A DNA stretch of 64,000 bases from Cupriavidus taiwanensis (GCF_900250115.1 NZ_LT984803.1:1639583-1703582); one strand, 5' to 3'; numbered from the stretch's first letter, positions 32,802 to 41,959 are shown. Numbers and translations: made by a program. Notes: generated by a model not told the origin, from the sequence alone.

Positions 32802-33682
32802 CGGCGCCGTTCTCGTACCAGGAATTCACCACCCGCAATATCGGCTTCGTCACGGAGGCGGAGCAGCGGCAGCTGCGCCAGGCGCAGGTGCTGGTCTGCG
32901 GTGTCGGCGGCATGGGCGGCGCCTGCCTGCAGGCGCTGGCGCGCATCGGCATCGGCCGCTTTGCGCTGGCGGACTTCGACGCCTTCGACATGTCCAACCT
33001 GAACCGGCAGGTCTTCGCCAGCCTGGACACGGTCGGCGTGGACAAGGTCGAGGCCACCGTGGCGCAGCTCCGCCGCATCAACCCGGAGCTTGCCATCGAG
33101 ACCTTCGGTGCCGAGTGGACCGACCACCTCGATGCCCTGCTCGGCCGCTACAAGATCGTGGTCAACGGCATGGACGACATCGCCGCGGGGCTCGCGCTCT
33201 ACCGCAAGGCCCGCGAGCACGGCGCCACCGTGATCGACGCCTATACCTCGCCCCTGCCCTCGGTCACGGTGGTGCGCCCGCACGACCCCCGGCCGGAGGA
33301 ACGGCTGGGCTATGCCACCGCCGGCGTGGACTGGAAGGCGCTGACGCCGGAATTGCGCCAGGCCTGCCTGGGCAAGGAACTGGAATACGTGATGGTCCAC
33401 TCCAGCTCCGTGCGCCATGTCGAACTGGACCTGGCCCGGGAACTGCTGAGCGGCAAGCGCAAGCGCATGTCGTTCGCGCCGATGGTGATCACCACCGGCA
33501 ACCTGATGGCGTTCGAAGCGATCAAGCTGGTGCTGGGGCGGCCGCGGCTGGCCGATTGCCGGGGCTATTTCTTCAATCCCTGGAGCCTGCGCGTCGAGCG
33601 GCCGCGCCATCCGCTGTCGGCATGGGCCATGCGCGCGCTGGTGCGGCGCTTCATGGCGAGGCTGATGCGGGATGGTGGCTGA
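32798..33682 (+). CDS. E1-like (ThiF/MoeB-type) adenylating protein
   Basis: 294 residues with a Rossmann ATP-binding core: GVGGMGGACLQALARIGIGRFALADFDAFDMSNLNRQVF contains the glycine loop, the Asp cluster and the adenylation Arg, with a conserved Lys in VGVDKVEA and Asp in NGMDDIAAG. The CXXC zinc pairs of ThiF/MoeB and an evident catalytic Cys are missing, so it probably activates a carboxylate by adenylation without carrying a thioester. Start from AAGGA-N6-ATG, overlapping the previous gene by 4 bp; 2 bp separate it from the membrane protein gene. Not a canonical moeB/thiF because no partner sulfur-carrier gene is nearby. Confidence 0.85.
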   Translation: MTAPFSYQEFTTRNIGFVTEAEQRQLRQAQVLVCGVGGMGGACLQALARIGIGRFALADFDAFDMSNLNRQVFASLDTVGVDKVEATVAQLRRINPELAIETFGAEWTDHLDALLGRYKIVVNGMDDIAAGLALYRKAREHGATVIDAYTSPLPSVTVVRPHDPRPEERLGYATAGVDWKALTPELRQACLGKELEYVMVHSSSVRHVELDLARELLSGKRKRMSFAPMVITTGNLMAFEAIKLVLGRPRLADCRGYFFNPWSLRVERPRHPLSAWAMRALVRRFMARLMRDGG

Positions 33683-33684
33683 CG

Positions 33685-34932
33685 GTGATTGACGCACTCG
33701 CAAGCGATGTGGCCGTGACCTGGCTCGGCGCGGCCGGCTGCGGGCTCTACCTGCATTTCCTGTGGAGCCGGCGCGAGGCCGGCGCCGGCACGGGCCTGTT
33801 CCTGTTCGGCGTGCTGACCGCGCTGCTGGCGGTGCGGGGCTTTGCCTGGCTGTTCGGCGCCGCGTGGCTGGCGCAGCTGGTGTTCGCCGCGGCCACGCTG
33901 CTGCCGATCGCGATGACCCTGTTCGCCGAACACCTGTTGCGGCGGCACCATCCGCTGTGGCTGAAGGGGCTGGCGCTGGGCGTGTCGGCGCTGTTCTTCA
34001 CCCTCAACCTGTTCACGGACCTGGCCGGCAATGCCCCGCTGCTGCTGGCCTTGCTGGCCTGCCTTGCCGTGGTCACGGCCAGCAATGGCTGGTTCCTGCT
34101 GTGGCTGCGCGAGGCCGACCTGTCGGCCAACGAGGCACGGCTGGCGCGCGCGGTGGTCGTGGTGGTGGTGCTGGCGCTGCCGCTTGCCGTCACCGACTTC
34201 CGCGAAGAGCTGGGCCAGGTGCCGGTGCGCCTCGGCGCGCTGGGGGCGCTGGCGTTCGTCTATGTGTTCCTGCACCTGTCGGAATCGCAGCGGGTCGTGC
34301 GCGGGCTGCTGGCGCAGATGGCCGCGGCGCTGGTGTTCGCGGCGGTGCTGGCCGGCGTGATGGCGCTGGCCACGCACGGCCCCGGTCCGGGCTTTGCCGA
34401 GGCCGGCCTGCGCGGCATGCCCGTGGCCATGGCCTGGGTGCTGCTGACCGCCATCTTCGTGCGCATCCGCGCGGTCTCGCTGGCGGGCGATGGCAGTGCC
34501 TTCCTGCGCTGGCTGCTGCACGCCCGGCTCGATACGCCGGAAGGCTTCCTGCATTCGCTCAGGCGCCTGCCGCAGACCGCGGATCACGTGGTGCTGGGCG
34601 AAACGGAGCTGGCCGGCTATGCGCTGGACGCGCTGTTCGAGATCGCCGGCAGGCGGCGCGAGCCGGTCTCGATCGGCGAAGCGAGAGCGTGGGCCGGGAA
34701 CGGCGCCGACAATGCCGCCGAAAGCGGCACCGGACAGCGGATCGAAGCCGCGGAGCAGCTGGCAGACCTGCTCGCGCGCCACCAGATGACGCATGCGCTG
34801 CTGGTCACGCGCCGGCCCGCGCAGGTGGTGCTGCTGAACCTGCCGCAAGGCGCCAACGCGGCCATCGGCGAGCTGCGCGCCGCGGTGATCCTGCGCCTGG
34901 CGCGCCATCTCGGCCAGCGGGAGGCCGCATGA
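33685..34932 (+). CDS. multi-spanning membrane protein of unknown function
   Basis: 415 residues starting at GTG. The N-terminal two thirds contain about seven to eight hydrophobic helices (for example GLFLFGVLTALLAVRGFAWL, LLLALLACLAVVTASNGWFL, RAVVVVVVLALPLAVTDF and AALVFAAVLAGVMALATHG). A soluble C-terminal domain of about 145 residues follows. No family was recognised. It sits between the E1-like gene (2-bp gap) and the YghO-like GNAT gene (4-bp overlap), so its production is tied to theirs. It may be a membrane anchor, transporter or membrane acyltransferase; none of these is shown by the sequence. Confidence 0.7.
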   Translation: MIDALASDVAVTWLGAAGCGLYLHFLWSRREAGAGTGLFLFGVLTALLAVRGFAWLFGAAWLAQLVFAAATLLPIAMTLFAEHLLRRHHPLWLKGLALGVSALFFTLNLFTDLAGNAPLLLALLACLAVVTASNGWFLLWLREADLSANEARLARAVVVVVVLALPLAVTDFREELGQVPVRLGALGALAFVYVFLHLSESQRVVRGLLAQMAAALVFAAVLAGVMALATHGPGPGFAEAGLRGMPVAMAWVLLTAIFVRIRAVSLAGDGSAFLRWLLHARLDTPEGFLHSLRRLPQTADHVVLGETELAGYALDALFEIAGRRREPVSIGEARAWAGNGADNAAESGTGQRIEAAEQLADLLARHQMTHALLVTRRPAQVVLLNLPQGANAAIGELRAAVILRLARHLGQREAA

Positions 34933-36038
34933 CGGTGACCTTGCGCGAAGGCGATTTCGACGCGTTCTTCGAGGCGCCCTTTGCCTGCTATGGCCACGCG
35001 ACGCACTTCGTCTCGCCGATGAAGGGCGACCTGGCGCGCGCGCTGGATGCGGCGAAGAACCCGCTGTTCCGGCAATTTGCGCGGCGCACCTGGTTCACCG
35101 CGCATCGCGGCGGGCGCATCGTGGGCCGGATCCTGGCGCATGTCCACGATGCCGCCAACCAGCGCTTCGGGCTGCAGCGCGGCTATTTCGGCCTGTTCGA
35201 CTGCATCGACGACGTGGCGGTCGCGCAGGCGCTGCTGGAGGCCGCGGCGGACTGGGCCAGGCGGCATGGCTGCGACGAACTGGCCGGCAGTTTCAACCTG
35301 ACCATCACGCAGATGATCGGCATCGTCACCGATGGCTTCGCGCATGCGCCCTACACCTACCAGGAATACACGCCACCGCATATCGCCAGGCTGCTCGTGG
35401 CATGCGGCTTCGAGCCGTTCTTTCCGATGCGCACCTTCGAACTCGACGTGCGCGGCTGCGATCCGGAGCGACTGATCGGGGACAAGCAGCGCGCGCTGCT
35501 GGACGACCCCGCCTGGCAGTTCACGCCGATCCGCCGGCGCGGCTTCGAGCAACGCCTGCGCCAGGCCTGTGCGGTGCTGAACGACGGCTTTGCCGACAAC
35601 CCGATGTTCGTGCCGCTGACCGAAGCGGAATTCCTGTATCCCTGCGCCGGCATGATGTGGATCATCGACGAGCGGCTGTCGTATGTCGCCAGCTGCAATG
35701 GCGAACCGGTCGGGGTGCTGTTGTGCGTGCCGGACCTCAACCCGTTCCTGCGCGCCACCGGCTTCCGGCTGAAGCTGGCCACGCCGTGGCACCTGCTGCG
35801 CTTGCGCGCCCGCCGCCAGCGCGCGGCCATCCTCTTTTTCTCGGTACGGCGGGACTTCCACGGGCTTGGCGTCAATGGCGTGATGCTGCATCACCTGGTG
35901 GCCGCGATGCGCGGGGCCGGCTACACCCACCTGGGCATCAGCTGGGTCTCGGACACGAACGGCGCCAGCCTCAGGCAGATCGAAAAGATCGGCGCCAGCC
36001 CGCTGCATCGGCTCAACCTGTTCCGCAAGGCGATCTAG
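34929..36038 (+). CDS. YghO-like GNAT-family protein
   Basis: 369 residues. The first half resembles the YghO type: NPLFRQFARRTWFTAHRGGRIVGRILAHVHDAANQRFG, GYFGLFDCIDDVAVAQALLEAAADWARRHG and EYTPPHIARLLVACGFEP. The second half contains a fuller GNAT-like region ending in VRRDFHGLGVNGVMLHHLVAAMRGAGYTHLGISWVSDTN, so the protein may contain two GNAT-like units. It overlaps the preceding membrane protein gene by 4 bp and is followed by the nitroreductase 4 bp later. Probably an acyl- or aminoacyl-transferase of the same pathway; substrate unknown. Confidence 0.7.
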   Translation: MTVTLREGDFDAFFEAPFACYGHATHFVSPMKGDLARALDAAKNPLFRQFARRTWFTAHRGGRIVGRILAHVHDAANQRFGLQRGYFGLFDCIDDVAVAQALLEAAADWARRHGCDELAGSFNLTITQMIGIVTDGFAHAPYTYQEYTPPHIARLLVACGFEPFFPMRTFELDVRGCDPERLIGDKQRALLDDPAWQFTPIRRRGFEQRLRQACAVLNDGFADNPMFVPLTEAEFLYPCAGMMWIIDERLSYVASCNGEPVGVLLCVPDLNPFLRATGFRLKLATPWHLLRLRARRQRAAILFFSVRRDFHGLGVNGVMLHHLVAAMRGAGYTHLGISWVSDTNGASLRQIEKIGASPLHRLNLFRKAI

Positions 36039-36042
36039 CGAC

Positions 36043-37068
36043 ATGCTTACCCGCGCGCAGCAACTCATCCTGGTGGCACAGGCCGGCCGCGCGCCCAGCG
36101 CGCACAATATCCAGCCGGCGCGCTGGCACTTCAAGGGCGACCGGGTGGCGCTGCTGGAGGATCCGGGCCGCTGGCTGCCGGTGGGCGATCCCACCGGACG
36201 CGACAACCAGATCGCACTGGGGATGGCGTGGGAAGGCATGGCGATGGCACTGTCGACCATCGGTGTGGGATTGGCGCGGCCCGCGGTGCATCCCCTGCCC
36301 TATCCCTGCACCTCGCCAGGCTTGCGCATCGCGGCCACGGCCACCATGGCGGCCGGCGCGCACACCGATCCGCTTGCCGTCCAGGTCGACCAGCGCCACG
36401 CCTATCGCGGCAAATTCCGTGGCGCGAGTCCGTCGCAGCGCACCGCGCTGGCGCAATGCGTGGCGGCGCACGCCGCCCATGTCATGCCCGCCAGCGAGCA
36501 CAGCAGCGCCGGGATCGCGCGATGGTACGACGAGGCCGCGGCGGCGGCATTCGCCATGCCGGGCTTCGCCGACGAACTCTACCGCTGGCTGCGCTTGTCG
36601 CCGGACCATCCGCAGTGGCGGCGCGATGGCCTGTCGGCGCCGTGCCTGGCGCTGTCGCGCTGGGAAGCATGGGGCGCGTCGATGGCGCTGCGGCCTGGCG
36701 TGGTGCGGTGGCTGTCCGCGCTGTCGCTGACCGGCATGCTGGCTGGCGAGAGCGCGAAGATCCGCAGCGCGGCCGGGATCGTGCTGATCCACGCCAGCCC
36801 GGAGGTGTCGAATTTCGATCTGGGCCGGCACTGGTACCGGTTCTGGCTGGCCATGACCGCGCATGGCCTGGCCGGCGTGCCGATGTCCGCACTGGCCGAT
36901 TCCCCCGGCCATGCGGCGCTGCTGGCGGAAAGCCAGCGGCTGCCGCGCGGCAACCGGCTGGTCAACGTGATGCGCTGCGGGCCCGCGCCGGCGGGCGTGG
37001 CGCAAAGCGCGCGGCTGCCCGCGGCCGAACTGCTCGTCGATGACGCAAGCTGGCCCGCAGAGGCCTAG
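36043..37068 (+). CDS. nitroreductase-family flavoprotein
   Basis: 341 residues. FMN-binding features near the N-terminus are AGRAPSAHNIQPARWHF and the DPTGRDNQIALGMAWEGMAMAL region. The C-terminal part includes YRFWLAMTAHGLAGVPMSALADSP. The length and split arrangement recall Acg/TpuA-like nitroreductases, which include members acting on peptides and pathway intermediates rather than nitro compounds. Last gene of the five-gene coupled operon; its stop overlaps the convergent lipoprotein gene by 4 bp. With an E1-like protein and two GNAT-like proteins it could carry out an oxidation or dehydrogenation on an assembled metabolite, by inference. Confidence 0.8.
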   Translation: MLTRAQQLILVAQAGRAPSAHNIQPARWHFKGDRVALLEDPGRWLPVGDPTGRDNQIALGMAWEGMAMALSTIGVGLARPAVHPLPYPCTSPGLRIAATATMAAGAHTDPLAVQVDQRHAYRGKFRGASPSQRTALAQCVAAHAAHVMPASEHSSAGIARWYDEAAAAAFAMPGFADELYRWLRLSPDHPQWRRDGLSAPCLALSRWEAWGASMALRPGVVRWLSALSLTGMLAGESAKIRSAAGIVLIHASPEVSNFDLGRHWYRFWLAMTAHGLAGVPMSALADSPGHAALLAESQRLPRGNRLVNVMRCGPAPAGVAQSARLPAAELLVDDASWPAEA

Positions 37069-38741
37069 AGCAGTTTCAGGAATTCCAGCAGCGCCTCCTT
37101 CTCGTGTTCCGCCAGCATCGAAAATTCCCGCTCATGGCCACGGTTGCTGCGCCCGGGCGTCGCGGTGTCGTAGCGCATCGGCGCGGACCACGGCCGGTAG
37201 CCCGCCGGATAGGCCCAGTCCCCTTGCGCATCGGGCTGCCCGGCAATGCCCAGCTTGCTGTAGTCGAGCGCGTGCCCGCCCACCCAGAAGCGCGCGGGCC
37301 GCGCCTGCGGATGCATCAGGTGCCACAGCGTCGGCACCGAGCCGTTATGCAGGTAAGGCGCGGTGGCCCAGAGGCCGGACAGGATCGGCGCGACATAGCC
37401 GCCGGTGTTGGCGGCGTCGATATGCCGGCCCAGCTCGGAACGCTCGATCGCCCGCAACAGGCTCGCATCGATGGCTTGCCAGCGCGTCGGGTCGGTGCCG
37501 AGGTCCGCCTGCGCCACCAGCCGGTTGGGGAAGTCCGTCAGGCGCGGGCGTTGCGCGTGCTCGCTGTAGCGGCCGTGGCAGTGCGCGCAGTTCGCGCCAT
37601 AGATGGCGCGGCCGCGCGCGGCGCGGGCCAGGTCGATCGGACCCGGGAACGGCGGCGGCGTGTAGCCTGCCAGGAAGCGCATGACGTCCGCCACCGGCGC
37701 AATCGCGCGGGCGGCGCGCTCGGGTGGCATGCCCATGGTCGGCACGGTAAAGAAGGCGACGATCGGCGCGAGGCGCGCGGCATCGCCGGCCGCCTCGGGC
37801 AGCGCCGGTGCGAAGCGCGCCGTGCCCTTGCCGGCATAGACGCCGTCGTACAGCAGCGAGGTGCGCAGGTTGCGCTGGCCCAGTTCCGGGATCGAGGTGG
37901 CGCCGCTGGCCGCGGTGCCCGCGGCCAGCAGGTGGAACTGGAACTTGAGCGCGGCGACGCCGTTGGTGCTGCCGGGTGCGCCGTTGCTGAACGGCAGCGG
38001 CGCATCGCCATTCGCCTCCAGTTCGGCCACACGCTTCACCAGCCGCGGCCAGACGAACTGGCGCAGCGTATGCAGCTCCTGCGCGCTGGTGTCGGGATAG
38101 AGCTGCGTGATCGCCGACACCAGCGCCTGCGGGTCGGCGCGGACCCGCTTGACCGCCTGATAGACCGCGGCGACGAAGGCATCGAGGTTGAGCGAGGTAT
38201 TCGGCAGCCCGAGCCAGACGCTGCGCGCGGGATACCCGTCGGCGCCGTAGGTCACGCCGGCATGGCAGGCGGCGCAGCCCAGGTTGGACACCTCCAGCCG
38301 GATCGTCGGGACCGCGCGGCCGATCATGCCGCTGACCACGCCGAGCGGCTTGTCGAAGCGCGGCTGGCGCGCCCCCGGCCAGTTGACGACCGTATCGGGA
38401 TAGATAAAGCCGAATTCACGCAGTGCCCGGCGCAGGCGCTCCGGCGTGACCGGGGCATCGGCATTGCCCGCGACCAGCAGCGCCGCGGTGGCCAGCTTCC
38501 ACGGCAGCGCGTTGGTTTCCAGCGTGTCGGTGCTGAGGCCGCCGAAATCGTCGAAGACGAAGCGCATCGCGCCGATGGCGGCATCGGCATCGGCATCGGC
38601 GCCGCCGGCGCGGAAGTCCCGCATCACGGCGGATTCGCCCTGCGCGTAGCCGCGCAGGAAATCGCACCCTGACAGCAGCCACGGCAGCAGGGCCAGCAGC
38701 AGGCCTAGCGGGAGCAAGCGTACAAGCGGCATGGTCCTCAT
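37065..38741 (-). CDS. diheme c-type cytochrome lipoprotein, RoxA-like
   Basis: 558 residues. A lipoprotein signal (LLALLPWLLSGC, lipidated Cys near residue 26) implies a membrane-anchored periplasmic protein. There are two haem c motifs, CAACH in the middle and CAHCH towards the C-terminus. The stretch GLWATAPYLHNGSVPTLWHLM resembles the diheme cytochrome c peroxidase/RoxA superfamily, which includes rubber oxygenases and MauG-like enzymes. The start overlaps the stop of a 61-residue ORF (ATGA), supporting coupling; the ATG at 38732 is a second option. Peroxidase, oxygenase or electron carrier cannot be told apart without the iron-ligand alignment. Confidence 0.8.
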   Translation of the reverse strand: MRTMPLVRLLPLGLLLALLPWLLSGCDFLRGYAQGESAVMRDFRAGGADADADAAIGAMRFVFDDFGGLSTDTLETNALPWKLATAALLVAGNADAPVTPERLRRALREFGFIYPDTVVNWPGARQPRFDKPLGVVSGMIGRAVPTIRLEVSNLGCAACHAGVTYGADGYPARSVWLGLPNTSLNLDAFVAAVYQAVKRVRADPQALVSAITQLYPDTSAQELHTLRQFVWPRLVKRVAELEANGDAPLPFSNGAPGSTNGVAALKFQFHLLAAGTAASGATSIPELGQRNLRTSLLYDGVYAGKGTARFAPALPEAAGDAARLAPIVAFFTVPTMGMPPERAARAIAPVADVMRFLAGYTPPPFPGPIDLARAARGRAIYGANCAHCHGRYSEHAQRPRLTDFPNRLVAQADLGTDPTRWQAIDASLLRAIERSELGRHIDAANTGGYVAPILSGLWATAPYLHNGSVPTLWHLMHPQARPARFWVGGHALDYSKLGIAGQPDAQGDWAYPAGYRPWSAPMRYDTATPGRSNRGHEREFSMLAEHEKEALLEFLKLL

Positions 38742-38923
38742 CGTCCGAGCTGCGCGCCGGGACCTCCCGGCGACGCCGGCAGATGGTAGCGGACCATGCG
38801 CACCAGGTTCAAGCCGGCCGGCGCGTCGCTGCCGCGGTCGGCCGCCTGGCTGCGCTCGCGCTCCAGCCCGATCGCCAGTCCGATGCCCGGTGCCACCGAT
38901 GCGGAAATGATCAAGGGGTTCAT
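38738..38923 (-). CDS. 61-residue ORF resembling an MgtC/SapB N-terminal fragment
   Basis: MNPLIISASVAPGIGLAIGL followed by ERERSQAA resembles the start of MgtC/DUF4010-type membrane proteins (GLLIGLERER), but the protein ends after 61 residues with only one hydrophobic segment. Its stop overlaps the start of the diheme lipoprotein by 4 bp, so translation of the two may be coupled. It could be a truncated remnant or a genuine short leader. No convincing ribosome binding site was seen. Confidence 0.4.
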   Translation of the reverse strand: MNPLIISASVAPGIGLAIGLERERSQAADRGSDAPAGLNLVRMVRYHLPASPGGPGAQLGR

Positions 38924-39040
38924 GCCATGTGTCCGAGGTTGCGGTCGTCGTGAAGCACTGGCGGACGCCTGTGGCGACAGTATCGGTGCCAGCGGCGATT
39001 TGCGCACCCCTGGCGGGCCGTGACCAGCCCGGAGCTCGCC

Positions 39041-39862
39041 TCAGGGCGCGGCGACCATGACCACGTGCGCCTGCATCGGGCCCGCCAGCGGCCCGGTGCC
39101 GTAGGCCTCGATCAGCGCCCGCTCGCAGTGCCCGGTCGCGCGCGCCAGGGTGTCCGGCCCGCGCGCCTCCAGCTCGGTGCGCAGCGGCGTGCCCTGGCAG
39201 AACGCCGTGGCGGGGATGCGCGCGGCGGCGGCGTGGCTGGTTTCGGGGACGGTCTCGAACACCGCGCCCGCCGTGAACCCGCCCGTGCGCAGGTCCTGCT
39301 CGATGGCGGCCTGGCTGTGGTAACCGTGCGGAATGCGGACCATGAAATCGGGCGGTGCCTCGGGGAACAGCGTGGCCAGCGCCGCGGTGATATCGCGGGC
39401 AAAGGCGTTGAACGCGATCCGGTCCCAGACGTTGAACACCAGCGTGCCGCCCGGCACCAGCACGCGGCGGGCCTCGGCGAAGGCCCTGCCCTTGTCCGGG
39501 AAAAACATCGCGCCGAACTGGCACGCGACCAGGTCGAAGCTGGCGTCGTCGAACGGCAAGCGCATCGCGTCGGCCTCGCGCCATTGCACCGGGCGCGCGG
39601 TGCCCGCGGCTTGCGCGCGCGCCAGCATCGGTGCATTGAGGTCGGTGGCGACCACCAGGGTGTCCGCCGGCAGGCGCCCGGCCAGCTCGCGGGTCAGCGC
39701 CCCGGTGCCGGCGGCCAGCTCCAGCACCCGGCGCGGCCGCAGCGCGGCGATGCGCCGCCCCAGGTCGGCGGCATAGGGCGCAAAGATCATGGGCACCATC
39801 AGCGCCTCGTAGACCTCGGCAATCGCGCCGGCAAAGACCTTGTCCTGCTGCTGCATGCCCAT
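39041..39862 (-). CDS. class I SAM-dependent methyltransferase (UbiE/COQ5-like)
   Basis: 273 residues. SAM motif I is VLELAAGTGALTREL, the acidic residue after strand 2 is in VVATDLNAPML, motif II is FDLVACQFGAMFFPDK and motif III is LVPGGTLVFNVWD. This is the standard small-molecule methyltransferase fold. Start follows GGGGAGGACGGCGCC; a second ATG two codons later is possible. Single gene between a porin and the lipoprotein, all on the minus strand. Substrate unknown. Confidence 0.85.
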   Translation of the reverse strand: MGMQQQDKVFAGAIAEVYEALMVPMIFAPYAADLGRRIAALRPRRVLELAAGTGALTRELAGRLPADTLVVATDLNAPMLARAQAAGTARPVQWREADAMRLPFDDASFDLVACQFGAMFFPDKGRAFAEARRVLVPGGTLVFNVWDRIAFNAFARDITAALATLFPEAPPDFMVRIPHGYHSQAAIEQDLRTGGFTAGAVFETVPETSHAAAARIPATAFCQGTPLRTELEARGPDTLARATGHCERALIEAYGTGPLAGPMQAHVVMVAAP

Positions 39863-39954
39863 GGCGCCGTCCTCCCCTTGCCTGCCCGGCCGCAAAGTCG
39901 CCGGGTCGCCTGACTGGGTGTAGGACACATCGAGGGGAATGTAAACCGGGCCCG

Positions 39955-40746
39955 CTAGAACGTCTTGCTCAGCGAGCCCCACACGGTGGCGCCGCCAAGG
40001 TAGCGCCCCTTGGCGCTGGTGTATACCGCCCGGTCGGCATTGGTATCGAGATACGCCAGCGCCAGCGCGAAGCCGTGGCCCAGGTCTTTGGTCAGGCCAA
40101 GCTTCCAGTCAGCGTACGAGGCCGCGGCCACCTGCACCTTCTGGTAGCCGAGGTGCGCGTTGAGCGTCAGCCCCCAGAACCCGAGCGGGACGTTGGCCGA
40201 CAGGTCGGCATACCAGCTGTGGCGGCTGTCGGCCAGCCCGAACAGGTTGGTGGGCGCGTAGGAGTATTTCAGCGTCACTGGGCCATAGCCGATCCCGGCG
40301 TACAGCTCGGTGGTATCAGGGCTGGTGTAGCGGTCGGGATAGCTGCCCGGATAGTAGTACTGCAGCACGCCCGCGTCGGCGCTCCAGCCGCTGTCGCCAA
40401 ATGCATGGCGATAGCCGCCGTAGAAGTCCATCTCGATCGGCGCGGATACGTCCGGGTGGCTGTCACCCAGCCAGCTGATGCTGGAGTTCCAGTTGCCGAG
40501 ATAGAAGCCGCTGGCATGGCTGTAGTCGAAGCCACCCTGAAGGGCCGGACGGCCGCCGCTTTGCGTCAGGCCTCGGTAGCGGTAGTCGCTGGCGAGCGCG
40601 AGGTTGGCTCTGACAATGTGGACTGCGGGGCCGGCCGCGTTGGCGGTGGCTTGCGCCAGTACGGGCGTGGCGCCGGCCAGCCACAGGGCGGCGGCCAGCG
40701 CGGCAGTTGCGGCGTGGCGGCCGGCGGGGGTGCGAAGCAAGGTCAT
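39955..40746 (-). CDS. TorF-family putative porin
   Basis: 263 residues with a signal peptide (ALAAALWLAGATPVLA, cut near residue 32) and repeated amphipathic strands ending in Phe (WGSLSKTF), the outer-membrane barrel signature. NLALASDYRYRGLTQSGGRPALQGGFDYSH and GFYLGNWNSSISW are typical of the family labelled TorF/TIGR02001. Probably a small outer-membrane channel for an unknown solute. The ribosome binding site is weak. Confidence 0.82.
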   Translation of the reverse strand: MTLLRTPAGRHAATAALAAALWLAGATPVLAQATANAAGPAVHIVRANLALASDYRYRGLTQSGGRPALQGGFDYSHASGFYLGNWNSSISWLGDSHPDVSAPIEMDFYGGYRHAFGDSGWSADAGVLQYYYPGSYPDRYTSPDTTELYAGIGYGPVTLKYSYAPTNLFGLADSRHSWYADLSANVPLGFWGLTLNAHLGYQKVQVAAASYADWKLGLTKDLGHGFALALAYLDTNADRAVYTSAKGRYLGGATVWGSLSKTF

Positions 40747-40818
40747 GGTCGAAGGTGGCGGATTGAGGAGCGCGTACGCATCCGGACGCCCCGCCACGAT
40801 AGGGACTTCGACATAAAT

Positions 40819-40838
40819 ACGGCGTCAAGAGACGCCGT
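40819..40838. other. hairpin between the porin and DUF72 genes
   Basis: ACGGCGTC-AAGA-GACGCCGT, a perfect 8-bp stem with a tetraloop in the 257-bp divergent gap. No U-tract follows on either strand. It could be an operator or an RNA structure in the 5' region. Confidence 0.35.
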
Positions 40839-41003
40839 GACCGTATTGAAATGCGGTAAATGCCCATGTCTGGGCAAGGCGCGAATCTTGCGAGAACAAA
40901 CCTGCGAGAACGGCTTCGCCAGGCTCCCGCGACGCAAGCCCGGGATCCACCGCATGAACCGCGGCGCCGTCGATTGCAAAATGTACAGACCACGGGCATC
41001 ACG

Positions 41004-41873
41004 ATGATCCGGATCGGCATCTCAGGCTGGCGCTATGCCGGCTGGCGCGGCGTGTTCTATCCCGACGGACTGGCGCAGCGGCGCGAGCTCGAATACGCGT
41101 CGCGCGCGGTCGAGACCATCGAGATCAACGGCTCGCACTACGCGCTGCAGACGCTGAAAAGCTATCGCGCCTGGCATGAGGCCACGCCGCCGGGCTTCGT
41201 CTTCAGCGTCAAGGGCCCGCGCTACCTGACCCACATGCTGCGCTTTCGCGACGACTCGGCGCGGCCGGCGATGGCCAACTTCTTTGCCTCCGGCGTGCTG
41301 GCGCTGGAGGAAAAGCTGGGGCCGGTGCTGTGGCAGTTTCCGCCCAACTTCGGCTTCGATCCTGAGCGCATGGAACGCTTCCTGGCGCTGATTCCGCATG
41401 ACACGCACAGCGCGCGCGAACTGGCGCGGCAGCACAACCGCAAGGTCAGGGAGCCGTGGTGCGAGACCCGGCGCCGGCGCCCGATCCGGCATGCGGTGGA
41501 AATCCGCCACGGCAGCTTCTGCACGCCGGAATTCCCGGCCTTGCTGCGCCGGCACCGGGTTGCGCTGGTCATCTCCGACGCCGTGGCCGACTGGCCCTAT
41601 GCCGAGGACGTCACCAGCAATTTCCTGTACCTGCGCCTGCATGGCACCGAGACGCTGTATGGCGGCGCCTATTCCGATGCGGCGCTGGACCGCTGGGCCG
41701 CGCGGCTGGTCAAGTGGGCCAATGGCGGGGAGCCCGCCGACGCGCAGCGGATCTCGCCGAAACGGCCCCGCGCAGCCGCGCATCGCGACATCTACTGTTA
41801 TTTCGATAACGACAAGAAGGTCAAGGCGCCGTTCGATGCGCAACGGCTGCGCGCGCGCATCGAGGAGAAATAG
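41004..41873 (+). CDS. DUF72 family protein (YecE-like)
   Basis: 289 residues, a TIM-barrel-like DUF72 protein. Characteristic parts are RIGISGWRYAGWRGVFYPDGL at the start, EINGSHYALQT, GFVFSVKGPRYLTHM, LGPVLWQFPPNF, HAVEIRHGSF and FLYLRLHGTETLYGGAYS. Function is unknown in general, though often placed near nucleic-acid or repair genes. Start chosen at the ATG in ACGATGATCC. Single gene, divergent from the porin. Confidence 0.88.
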   Translation: MIRIGISGWRYAGWRGVFYPDGLAQRRELEYASRAVETIEINGSHYALQTLKSYRAWHEATPPGFVFSVKGPRYLTHMLRFRDDSARPAMANFFASGVLALEEKLGPVLWQFPPNFGFDPERMERFLALIPHDTHSARELARQHNRKVREPWCETRRRRPIRHAVEIRHGSFCTPEFPALLRRHRVALVISDAVADWPYAEDVTSNFLYLRLHGTETLYGGAYSDAALDRWAARLVKWANGGEPADAQRISPKRPRAAAHRDIYCYFDNDKKVKAPFDAQRLRARIEEK

Positions 41874-41959
41874 CGTTCGTCGCTGAATGCCAGGGGATCC
41901 GGCAGGTGCGCACGGATTGATGCGGTTACTTCGTGGATGCGCCGGCCCTCACCCCCGCT

